NCBI RefSeq assembly: GCF_900199545.1
Contig: NZ_LT962670.1
Location: forward strand, 724,279-788,278
DNA: 64,000 nt
From: Raoultibacter massiliensis
GTDB taxonomy: Bacteria; Actinomycetota; Coriobacteriia; Coriobacteriales; Eggerthellaceae
Direction of reading: 5' to 3'
Made by a program: the position numbers and the translations under genes. Shown piece after piece: positions 1 through 8,586 of the stretch (within the stretch, counting starts at the first letter, position 1; each line of letters opens with the position of its first letter). The notes below the pieces were generated by a model. The model was not told where the DNA came from. It worked only from the letters and a program-made list of their open reading frames with translations, and did no database searches.

Positions 1-354
1 GCGTTTCACGGAGGCCTTTCTCGCGTTGTCGTAGAGTTCGCAGTATACAGCCTAATGCGCGATGCGGTTGCGGATATATGGGTTCTGCCGTTCGCAAAAG
101 CGGCCGAACGCGTGCAAAATGCACGGAACGCAATCCCTCACCTGCAATGTTGCAAAATTAGCATCAATTATATGTTTAATAATAATATATAAGTAAAAAG
201 ATGGTATAATTTCAACGGGTTTTACCTGTCCTCGTGTTTGTTGGTACGACGGATTGGGATCCTACCATGTGCACGGCGCGAACGGCATATCTGAAAACGT
301 ATGAGCGAATCGAAAACGGCTACCAGCTTAAGGTAAGAAAAGGCTGAGGATTCG
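1..354. other. AT-rich upstream region, no recognised gene
   Basis: A plus-strand frame is open from base 1 to a TAA at 190-192, but its translation is not recognisable and it has no visible start, so it is not called as a gene. Bases 150-215 are markedly AT-rich against a GC-rich background and lead into the promoter of the surface protein gene. The left edge could hold the end of a neighbouring gene that lies outside the window. Confidence 0.35.
202..210 (+). promoter_or_regulatory. Extended -10 promoter of the surface protein gene
   Basis: TGG followed by TATAAT forms an extended -10 element. No good -35 box lies 16-18 bases upstream, which extended -10 promoters can tolerate. Transcription would start near 217 and leave a leader of about 140 bases before the coding region. 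Confidence 0.5.
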
Positions 355-3300
355 GTGATACGTATGGGTATGTTTGAGGCATTCGGCAACGCAAAGAACA
401 CGGTACAGGGCAAGGCGCTCGCGGTTTTCATGTCGCTCGCACTGGCTTTGTCGTTCATCAGCGTTTCGGCGTTTGCAAGCGAAGGGGAATCCGATCATCC
501 GGATGCGCCCGTCGTACAAGCCGAAAGCGCAGCCGATAAGCCAGCTGCCAATCCGGAGGCGGACGATGCGGCGGCCGGGGCCGAAGAGCCCGCGACTGCG
601 ACCGAGCCCGAGACGGCTCCGTCCGAGAAAGCCCCTCGGATTGAATCCGGTTCGGGGGGGGGCGCAATCACCGAAAGCGGTTCCTCCGATGCCAGCATTG
701 CGCTCGAGCTGCAAAACGCTTCTATCGAATATCTCGACCAGCGCATCTCCCTTCCCGCCGATCGCGTCGATTATCCGCAGTCCAGGGAATTCAGGTTCAA
801 GGCATTTGCCGACCAAGGTTACGAACTCGAATCCGTGGCGATGGCGGTCGATGGATTCGAGACCGTGCTCGAACCCGACGGTGAAGGTTTTTACACAATC
901 GGAGCGCCCGCCGTCGCAAGCGGGCTTACCGTTAAGGTGAAGGCGGCCGCCGCCGAAGATTTCTCCGGTGCCGAATCCGAAGATCCGTCTGCAACTCCCA
1001 TCGATTCCGAAACGGTTATCGAGCCCGAAGGCAATGCCGCCGCCTCAGGCGAGGTGGGCGGGAGGGCCGCCGAGGGTGAAACCGTTGCGGGCGAAGAGGC
1101 CGTTGCGGTCATCGCTGATGTGAGCAGCCCCGCATTCGAAGGATACGCGTACGTCGGAAACATCATCGTGAAGGTGACCGCCGGCGAAGGGGCGCTTCCC
1201 GAAGGAACTACCGTGCAGGCTTCCGAAGTCGAACGCGAGGATGTGGCCGAGGCCGTAGCTTCCGAAGTCGAAAGCCGGGGCAAGCAGCTGCAGGACATGG
1301 TTGCCATCGACGTCACGCTGCTTGATGAAGACGGCAATGCCATCCAGCCCGAAACCCCCGTCAACGTTTGCTTCTTCGACGCCAACGTGGAAGGCGAAGA
1401 GGTGGGCGTGTATCGCGTGTCCGACGACGCTTCGACGGTTGAGGCCATCGGGGCCCGTCAGGCCGACGCAGCCATCCAGAGCTTCGATGTGGACCACTTC
1501 AGCATTTATGTGGCTGCTGGCGAAGCGTCTCAGTTGGGCAGGGCTTCGCATGGAAACTCCCTGAGTGGTAACACCCTGACGATTGGCAATAACTATGCGA
1601 GCGGAACGACGACGTCGCTCGGCTCGTGGTCTCATGCGTTCAACGTCGATAGCGGAGCGGGACTTTCCGATGAGGCTTTGGCATCCGATTTGGCTGAGGA
1701 GTTCATCGATGATCTGGGCGGCGGCTACTTGTTCGAAGGGGCATATTATGGGGACATCCAAATCATGCGGTTATCCGTCGACGATTGGCGTGGCGCGCTA
1801 TGGTACAGTACGCAGGACTCGGGCTATGACTGGAAGAGCATACCTGCATCTAGCGTGGCGAGCATCGCCTTCTACTACAGCGCAGCTGATTCAACGAATT
1901 CGCCGTCCGGGCCTTCGCTTACGCTTGACAAAAGCAGTTTGACCATTGCGGTCAACAGCACGGCAACGATCAAGGCGACTACTGTGCCGTCGGGCAAATC
2001 GGTATTGTGGAGTTCCAGCAACACGAGTGTTGCAACGGTATCCAGCAAAGGCGTGGTGACGGCAAAGGGCCTTGGAACCGCCGTTGTTACCGCGTCAATG
2101 ACCGTGAACGGGACTAGATATACCGCTTCGGCGACTGTGAACGTCGTACGCGATAGCCAGGGCGACACTGTGCAGAATGCCTACTTCTATCTCTGGATTC
2201 CCGGAGCGATCGAGGGGGCGCAATATCAGGACACGTGGTTGTATGCGGGTTTGGGGCAGATCACGGCTCCGAGCAATCTTTTTCAATACGCGAGTCCCAA
2301 CCAGATAACCAACCTCAATGGCGTGGTGACCGATTCGGGCGTTCCCGATTATTTCAAAACAAAGAAAATTCAATATGAGGGCCATCTGTATACCTATAGC
2401 GCATCGGGGGAGGGCGATTACACGTTCACGGTGGTTTGGGACTACGCCGTCGCCTCGAACGGTGCGAACGACGGCCGTAATTGGTATGGAGAAAACGGTC
2501 AAAACACGATAATTTACCCGTCGGGCCCGAATGTAAATTGCTGGCATGTGGATGGCCACGTGATCCTCAATACCCTGGAGAAGGTCACTGTTGATTTTCA
2601 GGTGCAGCAGCCCGGAAGCGATGGGTTCGCTTCTACGGGAAAGCCGTATCCTGCTACCATCAGCAAAGGTACGGCCTTGTCGTCTATTTCGATTCCCAAT
2701 CAACCCGAGACCAAAATTTACAATGGCATCACCTATAACTTCGATGGGTGGTACTACGACCAGGCATGCACCAAACGCGTTGATTTCGCCACCGGAACCA
2801 TAACCGACCATACGGTTTTCTATGCGCGCTATATTGCCCAGTTCGTGCAAACGATAAGCGTTGACGGTGCGGTGGTTGACACCCAGACAGTCGAGCAAGG
2901 CGGAAGCTGGGTTGAATATGAATATGAAGCACCTGATGGGCGTCATATAGCATCGGTTTCGATAAACGGCGTGGAGCAAAAGATCGAAGAGGGTCTTACT
3001 TCGTATACCACTGATGCTCTTAACAACGTCAAAGCCGGTCGGACCATCGAGATAGTCACGGAAGCCGATTCTTACGCCGTGTCCTACCGGTTCGCCTCCG
3101 ACACCGCGGGCATGACCCTGCCCGCCGGGGTCACCGACCAGCTCGGCCAGGCGTCGGTCACGAGCGCCTACAAGTACTCCACGGTCGAAAACGAGTTCTG
3201 GGCCGAGGCCTACGAGCCCGTCGAGGTCACCGACCCCGACACCGGCGCGCTGCAGGGGACCTGGACCTTCGCGCCCGGCTGGGACAAGGAGCGCGCCTAC

Positions 3301-3777
3301 CGGGTCGCCGGGGACGTGGCGTTCACCGGCCACTGGACCTACACCGAGGCCGAGGCGCCCATTCCTCTTCCGACGCCGACGCCGACGCCCACCGACACGC
3401 CGACACCGACGCCTGCTCCGGCGGCAACCCCTGCGCCGGGCGTGCTGCCCGCCGATGATCCGGTCGCGCCGATTGCCGGGGCTCTCGCTGATCTGGCTGA
3501 AACCGTCATAGGCGAAGACGAGACTCCGCTTGCCGAAAGCAATATCAACGATGACGAGACGCCGCTTGCAACGTTCGATTACGTTCACTGCTGGGTGCAT
3601 TACTACTTGATTCTCGGAATCATCCTTACCGTTTTGTATGGCGCCGGCGTCCTGATTCGCCGGATACGCTTCACGAGCAAGCTCAAAGGATACGAAGACG
3701 ATATTCTCGGCATCGACGAGGGCGGGGTAGCCGCACCTTCCGCCGCACCGGTGGCGACGGAAGGAAAGGAGGCTTAG
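355..3777 (+). CDS. Large mosaic surface protein (Ig-like, InlB-type repeat, C-terminal membrane anchor)
   Basis: Predicted cell-surface protein of 1140 residues, probably adhesin-like; the ligand is unknown. A hydrophobic export segment lies near residues 22-42. A Glu/Ala/Ser-rich region of low complexity follows to about residue 260. A bacterial Ig-like (BIG2) domain occupies about 518-600, with the typical VLWSSSNTSVATVS core. A Listeria/Bacteroides-type InlB B-repeat lies at about 745-832 (FDGWYYDQACTKRVDF). A Pro/Thr linker is at about 1002-1026. One transmembrane helix near 1083-1101 precedes a short basic then acidic tail; no sortase motif is present. The start is GTG 355, with ATG 364 and 370 as alternatives; GAGGA at 346-350 is the best ribosome site. 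Bases about 3076-3360 have much higher third-position GC than the flanks, and a run of nine G lies at 654-662. The small membrane protein gene directly downstream is probably co-transcribed. Confidence 0.75.
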   Translation: MIRMGMFEAFGNAKNTVQGKALAVFMSLALALSFISVSAFASEGESDHPDAPVVQAESAADKPAANPEADDAAAGAEEPATATEPETAPSEKAPRIESGSGGGAITESGSSDASIALELQNASIEYLDQRISLPADRVDYPQSREFRFKAFADQGYELESVAMAVDGFETVLEPDGEGFYTIGAPAVASGLTVKVKAAAAEDFSGAESEDPSATPIDSETVIEPEGNAAASGEVGGRAAEGETVAGEEAVAVIADVSSPAFEGYAYVGNIIVKVTAGEGALPEGTTVQASEVEREDVAEAVASEVESRGKQLQDMVAIDVTLLDEDGNAIQPETPVNVCFFDANVEGEEVGVYRVSDDASTVEAIGARQADAAIQSFDVDHFSIYVAAGEASQLGRASHGNSLSGNTLTIGNNYASGTTTSLGSWSHAFNVDSGAGLSDEALASDLAEEFIDDLGGGYLFEGAYYGDIQIMRLSVDDWRGALWYSTQDSGYDWKSIPASSVASIAFYYSAADSTNSPSGPSLTLDKSSLTIAVNSTATIKATTVPSGKSVLWSSSNTSVATVSSKGVVTAKGLGTAVVTASMTVNGTRYTASATVNVVRDSQGDTVQNAYFYLWIPGAIEGAQYQDTWLYAGLGQITAPSNLFQYASPNQITNLNGVVTDSGVPDYFKTKKIQYEGHLYTYSASGEGDYTFTVVWDYAVASNGANDGRNWYGENGQNTIIYPSGPNVNCWHVDGHVILNTLEKVTVDFQVQQPGSDGFASTGKPYPATISKGTALSSISIPNQPETKIYNGITYNFDGWYYDQACTKRVDFATGTITDHTVFYARYIAQFVQTISVDGAVVDTQTVEQGGSWVEYEYEAPDGRHIASVSINGVEQKIEEGLTSYTTDALNNVKAGRTIEIVTEADSYAVSYRFASDTAGMTLPAGVTDQLGQASVTSAYKYSTVENEFWAEAYEPVEVTDPDTGALQGTWTFAPGWDKERAYRVAGDVAFTGHWTYTEAEAPIPLPTPTPTPTDTPTPTPAPAATPAPGVLPADDPVAPIAGALADLAETVIGEDETPLAESNINDDETPLATFDYVHCWVHYYLILGIILTVLYGAGVLIRRIRFTSKLKGYEDDILGIDEGGVAAPSAAPVATEGKEA
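654..662 (+). repeat. G9 homopolymer inside the surface protein gene
   Basis: Nine consecutive G encode the Gly run near residues 100-103. Loss of one G would shift reading into a frame that closes at base 940, giving a product of about 195 residues that lacks the Ig-like domain and anchor. Such tracts are classic sites of slipped-strand phase variation in surface genes. Confidence 0.7.
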
Positions 3778-3778
3778 C

Positions 3779-4348
3779 ATGAAAAAGAGCAACTGGATCA
3801 TATTGGCTGTTCTTGCCGTAGCATGTGGGTTCTTCTTGTGGCTGTGGTACTACCTGGATTTCAACCTTGTCGATGATCCGCTTGATTTGCTGGTGGCCAT
3901 CGCGTGGTGGGCTGTCGTGGCAGCCCTCGTCTTTGGCATTCGCTTTGTCGAGAAAAGGCGCGAGGAGCGCATCCGCACGGCGTTCGTCGCGCCCAACGCG
4001 CTTTTCAACAGCGAGGCTGGGTTTGTAATGCTCGGTGGCGGGGAATCTCCCGTGATGGCTCTTCAGCAAGTGCTCAAAGAGTTGAAGTACCATTTCGATC
4101 GCGCCGATTTGCCCGAAGGGGAGCGCGCATCGTTCGTCTACATCGTTCGGACGAAGAAGTTCGCTGAGGGAGGCGATGCTTGGGAGGGCGAGGTAGTCGT
4201 CATCGATCGCTCCGACAGCGAACCTCTGCCGTTTGCCAACCGCGACGAGTTGCTCAACATCGTGGAAGGCGTGCCGCTGCCGAGCGACACGCCTTCGACT
4301 TCGTCGATGGGTTCGGGTTCTGCCGTGACTGTTCCCGTGGGAGTCTAA
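3779..4348 (+). CDS. Small two-helix membrane protein, function unknown
   Basis: This 189-residue protein is not recognised as a named family. Two transmembrane helices lie at about residues 6-24 and 36-55. A cytoplasmic or extracytoplasmic domain of about 130 residues follows, and the tail is rich in Ser, Pro and Thr. The start is ATG 3779, one base after the TAG of the surface protein gene, with AAGGAAAGGA at 3760-3769 as ribosome site. The tight spacing suggests a two-gene operon, so a role in export, anchoring or assembly of the surface protein is possible but only inferred. A strong hairpin terminator follows. Confidence 0.65.
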   Translation: MKKSNWIILAVLAVACGFFLWLWYYLDFNLVDDPLDLLVAIAWWAVVAALVFGIRFVEKRREERIRTAFVAPNALFNSEAGFVMLGGGESPVMALQQVLKELKYHFDRADLPEGERASFVYIVRTKKFAEGGDAWEGEVVVIDRSDSEPLPFANRDELLNIVEGVPLPSDTPSTSSMGSGSAVTVPVGV

Positions 4349-4374
4349 GGCGTTTGAGAGACCGATCGATAAAC

Positions 4375-4415
4375 AAGAAAGCGAGCCGCGTCCGATGATG
4401 CGGCTCGCTTTCTTT
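4375..4415. terminator. Bidirectional intrinsic terminator
   Basis: Perfect 15-base inverted arms at 4375-4389 and 4400-4414 surround a 10-base loop. An A-rich left flank and T-rich right flank (TTTCTTT) allow use from both sides. It sits between convergent genes. Confidence 0.85.
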
Positions 4416-4431
4416 GGCTTGGCCGAGCCGG

Positions 4432-4644
4432 CTAGTCGTCAACCCCGATCATGACGCTCGACGCCTTGATGACGGCGTAGACTTCTTTGCCGACCTCAAG
4501 CTCGAGATCCTTGAGGGATCCCATCGAGAGGGTCGAGGTGATCTGCTCGCCTCCTGCGAGCTCCATGATCACGATGGCGTTCACCGCTCCCGGATGAATT
4601 GCAACGATGGTGCCTTTGAGCTGGTTGCGTGCCGATAGCTTCAT
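4432..4644 (-). CDS. mop: Molybdenum-pterin binding protein (Mop, TOBE domain)
   Basis: Small cytoplasmic molybdate-binding protein of 70 residues, the usual size of a molbindin. The whole protein is one TOBE/Mop domain beginning KLSARNQLKGTIVAI and containing GAVNAIVIMEL and ITSTLSMGSLKDLEL, which match the molbindin core. Members form oligomers that store or buffer molybdate for cofactor synthesis. The start at 4644 is chosen over a longer reading from 4707 because AAGGGGAA lies 7 bases upstream and the family begins MKLSARN. It is a single gene divergent from pstS. Anaerobes of this group often carry many molybdoenzymes, which would explain a storage protein. Confidence 0.85.
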   Translation of the reverse strand: MKLSARNQLKGTIVAIHPGAVNAIVIMELAGGEQITSTLSMGSLKDLELEVGKEVYAVIKASSVMIGVDD

Positions 4645-4892
4645 GTTTGATTCCCCTTTCAAACGCCTTGCATGAATCCATTGTAACGGTAAGCTGCGGT
4701 TTCTCAAGGAAGTCGTCGATTGTTTCTCAAAAAGCCGTCCCTTTCGCTGTTTTTAGCAAAACTTTACTCAGATTTGACGAACGCCGAACAGGCATTTGAT
4801 CGAGGCGCGCGACTATGGTTGCAGCACGAAAGTTGCAGTACAAAACGAAAACACCAACGGTTCAACGGTTTGATAGGTTTGAAAGGAAAGAA

Positions 4893-5825
4893 ATGAAAAA
4901 GAAGGTTATCGGGGTTTTGATGTGTGCGCTGCTTGCGTTCGGCGTCCTGGGCTTTGCGGGCTGCGCGGGCGGCGGCAGCGGCGATTCGGGCACGAGCGGC
5001 TCGGGCGAGGGCTCGTCGTCGGCGAGCGAAACGTCGCCTTCGGGTCAGATTTCGGTGTACTCCCGCGAAGACGGGTCGGGTACGCGCGGCGCTTTCGTCG
5101 AGCTGTTCGGCATCGAAGAGAAAGATGCGAGCGGCGAGAAGGTCGATATGACCACCACTTCCGCCTCCATCACCAACTCCACGTCGGTCATGATGACTTC
5201 GGTTTCCGGCGACGAGCGCGGCATCGGCTACATTTCGCTCGGCTCGCTGAACGACACCGTGAAGGCACTCAAGATCGACGGCGCTGAAGCCACTGCTGAA
5301 AACGTGAAGAGCGGCACCTACAAGATCGCACGTCCCTTCAACATCGCAACCAAAGACGATGTATCCGATGTCACCCAGGATTTCATCAATTTCATCATGA
5401 GCGCCGATGGCCAGAAGGTCATCGAGGACAACGGCTACATCGCGGTTGAGGATTCGGCGGCCTCCTACACCGCCTCGGGCAAGAGCGGAAAGATCGTCGT
5501 TGCCGGGTCTTCTTCGATCTCTCCGGTTATGGAGAAGCTCTCCGAAGCGTACAAGGCGCTTAATCCCGATGTGACCATCGAGGTGCAGACCTCCGACTCC
5601 ACGACGGGCATGAACATGGCGACCGAGGGAACCTGCGATATCGGCATGGCTTCCCGCGAGCTCAAGGATTCCGAGATTTCGGGTGGCCTCAAGCCCACGG
5701 TCATCGCTCAGGACGGCATTGCGGTCATCGTCAACAAGGGTGCTTCGATCGACGAGCTTTCCAGCGAGCAGGTCAAGGCCATCTATACCGGCGAGGTTGC
5801 CAAGTGGGAAGACGCGCTCGCCTAG
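4893..5825 (+). CDS. pstS: Phosphate-binding lipoprotein PstS with swapped halves
   Basis: Substrate-binding lipoprotein of a phosphate ABC importer, 310 residues. The lipoprotein signal ends LGFAGC with the modified Cys at residue 24, and a Gly/Ser linker follows. The phosphate-binding motif SREDGSGTR, which normally sits in the second half of PstS, occurs at residues 57-65. The motif GSSSISP, normally near the N-terminus, occurs at 205-211. The chain ends IYTGEVAKWEDALA, the segment that usually joins these two parts. The protein therefore reads as a circular permutation of the classic order, with all parts present once. ATG 4893 is preferred because GAAAGGAAAG precedes it and the signal peptide begins there. 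pstC, pstA and pstB follow, which supports the function. Confidence 0.88.
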   Translation: MKKKVIGVLMCALLAFGVLGFAGCAGGGSGDSGTSGSGEGSSSASETSPSGQISVYSREDGSGTRGAFVELFGIEEKDASGEKVDMTTTSASITNSTSVMMTSVSGDERGIGYISLGSLNDTVKALKIDGAEATAENVKSGTYKIARPFNIATKDDVSDVTQDFINFIMSADGQKVIEDNGYIAVEDSAASYTASGKSGKIVVAGSSSISPVMEKLSEAYKALNPDVTIEVQTSDSTTGMNMATEGTCDIGMASRELKDSEISGGLKPTVIAQDGIAVIVNKGASIDELSSEQVKAIYTGEVAKWEDALA

Positions 5826-5867
5826 TGCGGGGCGTTTTCTCGGCCACCAGCAACGGAGCTTGACGCA

Positions 5868-6731
5868 ATGGCGAAATTACACATAAAAGAAGGCGTGGCG
5901 AAGGCGTTCTTCATGGTTGCCGCAGGGGTTTCGATCCTTGCGGTTGCCCTTATCTGCATCTTCCTCTTCGCAAACGGCGTGCCTGCCATCGCCCAGATCG
6001 GATTGCCTGATTTCCTGTTCGGAACGACCTGGCGGCCTTCGAACGATATCTACGGAATCTTCCCCATGATCATCGGCAGCATTTACGTGACGGCTGGCGC
6101 GATGATCGTGGGCGTGCCGACGGGCATCCTGTGCGCCATCTTCCTATCCCGTTTCGCGAGCGGACGCATTGCCCGGGTTCTCAAGCCGGGCGTGGAACTG
6201 CTTGCGGGCATTCCCTCGGTCGTCTACGGCTTTTTCGGACTCGTGATCGTCGTGCCGTTCATTCGTGCGACGGCTCCCGACGGCAACGGGCTCTCGCTTC
6301 TCGCAGCCGCGATCATTTTGGGAATCATGATCCTTCCCACCATCATCACGGTTGCGCAAAGCGCGCTCGACGCCGTTCCCCAGAAATACTACGAAGGGGC
6401 TTTGGCTTTGGGCGCCGATCATGAGCGCGCAACGTTTCGCGTGCTCGTTCCCGCAGCGGCTTCGGGCATCGTCGCCGCGATCGTCCTCGGAGTGGGCAGG
6501 GCTATCGGTGAAACGATGGCGGTCATCATGATCGCGGGCAACCAGCCGGTCATCCCCGAGAGCATCTTTTCGGGCGTGCGCACCATGACGGCGAACATCG
6601 TGCTCGAAATGGGCTACGCAGCCGATCTGCACCGTGGTGCCCTGGTGGCAACCGGCGTCGTTTTGTTCGTGTTCATTCTGCTCATCACCATGCTGCTCAA
6701 CGTGATCAAGAGAAGAGGCGAGGTGAAATGA
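5868..6731 (+). CDS. pstC: Phosphate ABC transporter permease PstC
   Basis: Inner-membrane permease of 287 residues with about six transmembrane helices. The type-I permease EAA-like loop is visible at VPQKYYEGALALGADHERAT, and GRAIGETMAVIMIAGN is typical of PstC. It pairs with PstA to form the phosphate channel that receives phosphate from PstS. GGAG at 5855-5858 lies 9 bases before ATG 5868. Its stop overlaps the pstA start as ATGA, indicating translational coupling. Confidence 0.93.
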   Translation: MAKLHIKEGVAKAFFMVAAGVSILAVALICIFLFANGVPAIAQIGLPDFLFGTTWRPSNDIYGIFPMIIGSIYVTAGAMIVGVPTGILCAIFLSRFASGRIARVLKPGVELLAGIPSVVYGFFGLVIVVPFIRATAPDGNGLSLLAAAIILGIMILPTIITVAQSALDAVPQKYYEGALALGADHERATFRVLVPAAASGIVAAIVLGVGRAIGETMAVIMIAGNQPVIPESIFSGVRTMTANIVLEMGYAADLHRGALVATGVVLFVFILLITMLLNVIKRRGEVK

Positions 6732-7708
6732 CGCCGAATACGAGTATTTCTTCCGAAGCGGTTTCCGAGGTTTCGCTGAATGCGGCGCTCTCGGGCGCCG
6801 ATGTCTGCGAGCGCATCGAGGCCATGTTCGCCGAACGCGAGGCGGCGCATGCGAAAAACCGCGTGATCGTCTCGCTGCTGCTTCGCCTGCTCGTGTACTT
6901 GGGCGCCCTTCTGACTGCAGGCGTGCTCGCGTTCATCGTCGGGTACATCCTCGTCATGGGCGTGCCCTACATCACGCCGAGCCTGTTCGAATGGGAATAC
7001 ACCTCTGAAAACGTGTCGCTCATGCCGGCATTGGTGAACACGCTCATCATGGCGGGCCTTTCGCTTGCGATGGCCGTGCCTCTCGGTGTGGGATCTGCAA
7101 TCTATCTGGTTGAATACGCGCCGCGCGGAAGCAGGTTCGTAGCCGTTGTGCGCACGACCACCGAAACGCTCCAGGGCATCCCCTCGATCATCTACGGCCT
7201 GTTCGGCATGCTGTTCTTCGTGACGGCGCTCAAGTGGAACCTCTCGCTGCTCGCCGGGGCGTGTACGCTCGCCATCATGATCTTGCCGGTGATCATGCGC
7301 ACGAGCGAAGAGGCGCTGCTCGCGGTTCCTGATGCGTACCGGGAAGGCGGCTTTGGGTTGGGGGCAGGGCGTTTGCGCACCGTGTTTCGCTGCGTGCTGC
7401 CTTCGGCTGTGCCCAGTATCTTGGGCGGCGTGATCCTCGGCCTCGGCCGCGTGGTAGGGGAGGTTGCGGCGCTTCTTTTCACGGCGGGCTCGATCGCTCA
7501 GATTCCCGGCTTCGCCACCGAGGGCATCGCCGCGGTATTCGATTCGACGCGGACGCTCGCCGTCCATATGTACGTGCTTGCAAGCGAAGGGCTGCATATC
7601 AACGAAACGTATGCGACTGCCGTGGTGCTGCTTGTTCTGGTGGTGCTGCTCAACATGTTCGCAACGTTTGCCGCCCGCAGGATGAAAAAAGGAAACAGAG
7701 ATGACTGA
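6728..7708 (+). CDS. pstA: Phosphate ABC transporter permease PstA
   Basis: Second channel subunit of the phosphate importer, 326 residues. A cytoplasmic N-terminal stretch of about 50 residues precedes six predicted transmembrane helices. The permease loop [20 protein letters not shown] and the motif [16 protein letters not shown] match the PstA family. The start ATG 6728 overlaps the pstC stop, and the end overlaps pstB by 8 bases, so the four pst genes form one coupled operon. Confidence 0.93.
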   Translation: MTPNTSISSEAVSEVSLNAALSGADVCERIEAMFAEREAAHAKNRVIVSLLLRLLVYLGALLTAGVLAFIVGYILVMGVPYITPSLFEWEYTSENVSLMPALVNTLIMAGLSLAMAVPLGVGSAIYLVEYAPRGSRFVAVVRTTTETLQGIPSIIYGLFGMLFFVTALKWNLSLLAGACTLAIMILPVIMRTSEEALLAVPDAYREGGFGLGAGRLRTVFRCVLPSAVPSILGGVILGLGRVVGEVAALLFTAGSIAQIPGFATEGIAAVFDSTRTLAVHMYVLASEGLHINETYATAVVLLVLVVLLNMFATFAARRMKKGNRDD

Positions 7709-8576
7709 AGTATTGGTTGAAAAGAAGTCTGCAAACCAAGAGGTCCAGGTGGACGGCTCGATCGCCTACCGTCCGCATATCGAAGTCAGGCATGCGAGCG
7801 CTGCGAGCGTTTCGGATGCGAACGCCGCCCCGAAAATGGGCGTGTACGACCTCGATCTGTATTACAAAGATTTCAAAGCGCTCAAGCACATCAACCTCGA
7901 ATTTCCCGAAAACCAGGTGACGGCTCTTATCGGGCCTTCGGGCTGCGGCAAGTCGACGCTGCTTAAAAGCCTTAACCGCATGAACGATCTGGTGGAAGGC
8001 TGCCGCATCGAGGGCAAGATAACGCTCGACGGCAAAAACGCCTACCGCGATGTCGACGTGAACGCGCTGCGCCGTCGCGTCGGCATGGTGTTCCAGCAGC
8101 CCAATCCCTTCCCGATGTCGGTGTACGACAACATCGCGTTCGGCCCGCGCACGCACGGCATCAAGAGACGCGAGGATCTCGATATCATCGTCGAGCAATC
8201 GCTTCGCGATGCGGCGATCTGGGATGAGCTCAAGGATCGCCTCAAGAAGAACGCGCTCGGCCTTTCCGGCGGGCAGCAGCAACGTTTGTGCATAGCGCGC
8301 GCCTTGGCGGTTCGGCCCGAGGTTCTGCTCATGGACGAGGCCACAAGCGCGCTCGACCCCATTTCCACGGGCAAGATCGAGGAACTCGTAGGCGAACTCA
8401 AGAGCAAGTACACGGTCATCATGGTCACGCACAACATGCTTCAAGCGCTCCGCGTTTCGGATAAAACCGCGTTTTTCCTGCTGGGCGAGATGGTGGAAGC
8501 GGGATCGACCGACGATATCTTCACGAGCCCGCACGATAAGCGCACTGAGGATTACGTATCGGGTCGTTTCGGGTAG
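7701..8576 (+). CDS. pstB: Phosphate ABC transporter ATPase PstB
   Basis: Cytoplasmic ATPase that powers the PstSCA importer, 291 residues. Walker A GPSGCGKS is at 78-85, the Q-loop VFQQPNPFP at 130-138, signature LSGGQQQ at 188-194, Walker B LLMDEA at 209-214 and the H-loop MVTHNM further on. PhoU usually accompanies PstB in this operon type, but no phoU is seen in this window. About 45 residues precede the usual PstB N-terminus and look unstructured; they could be trimmed by an internal start, but the first ATG overlaps pstA in coupled fashion. The TAG stop lies within a possible -10 box for the next gene. Confidence 0.93.
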   Translation: MTEVLVEKKSANQEVQVDGSIAYRPHIEVRHASAASVSDANAAPKMGVYDLDLYYKDFKALKHINLEFPENQVTALIGPSGCGKSTLLKSLNRMNDLVEGCRIEGKITLDGKNAYRDVDVNALRRRVGMVFQQPNPFPMSVYDNIAFGPRTHGIKRREDLDIIVEQSLRDAAIWDELKDRLKKNALGLSGGQQQRLCIARALAVRPEVLLMDEATSALDPISTGKIEELVGELKSKYTVIMVTHNMLQALRVSDKTAFFLLGEMVEAGSTDDIFTSPHDKRTEDYVSGRFG

Positions 8577-8579
8577 AAT
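8574..8579 (+). promoter_or_regulatory. Possible -10 box for a leaderless response-regulator transcript
   Basis: TAGAAT spans the pstB stop codon. Seven bases separate it from ATG 8587, so transcription could begin at the start codon itself. No convincing -35 box is present, and no Shine-Dalgarno precedes the ATG. The regulator genes may also be read from the pst promoter. Confidence 0.35.
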
Positions 8580-8586
8580 AGCGATT

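Noticed and set aside
1-192. Open plus-strand frame at the left edge
   Set aside because: No start in the window and no recognisable protein; it could be chance.
2095-3801. Long minus-strand open frame of 568 codons opposite the surface protein gene
   Set aside because: The translation has no family features, is Arg/Gly-rich, and mirrors a clear gene on the plus strand; typical of high-GC shadow frames.
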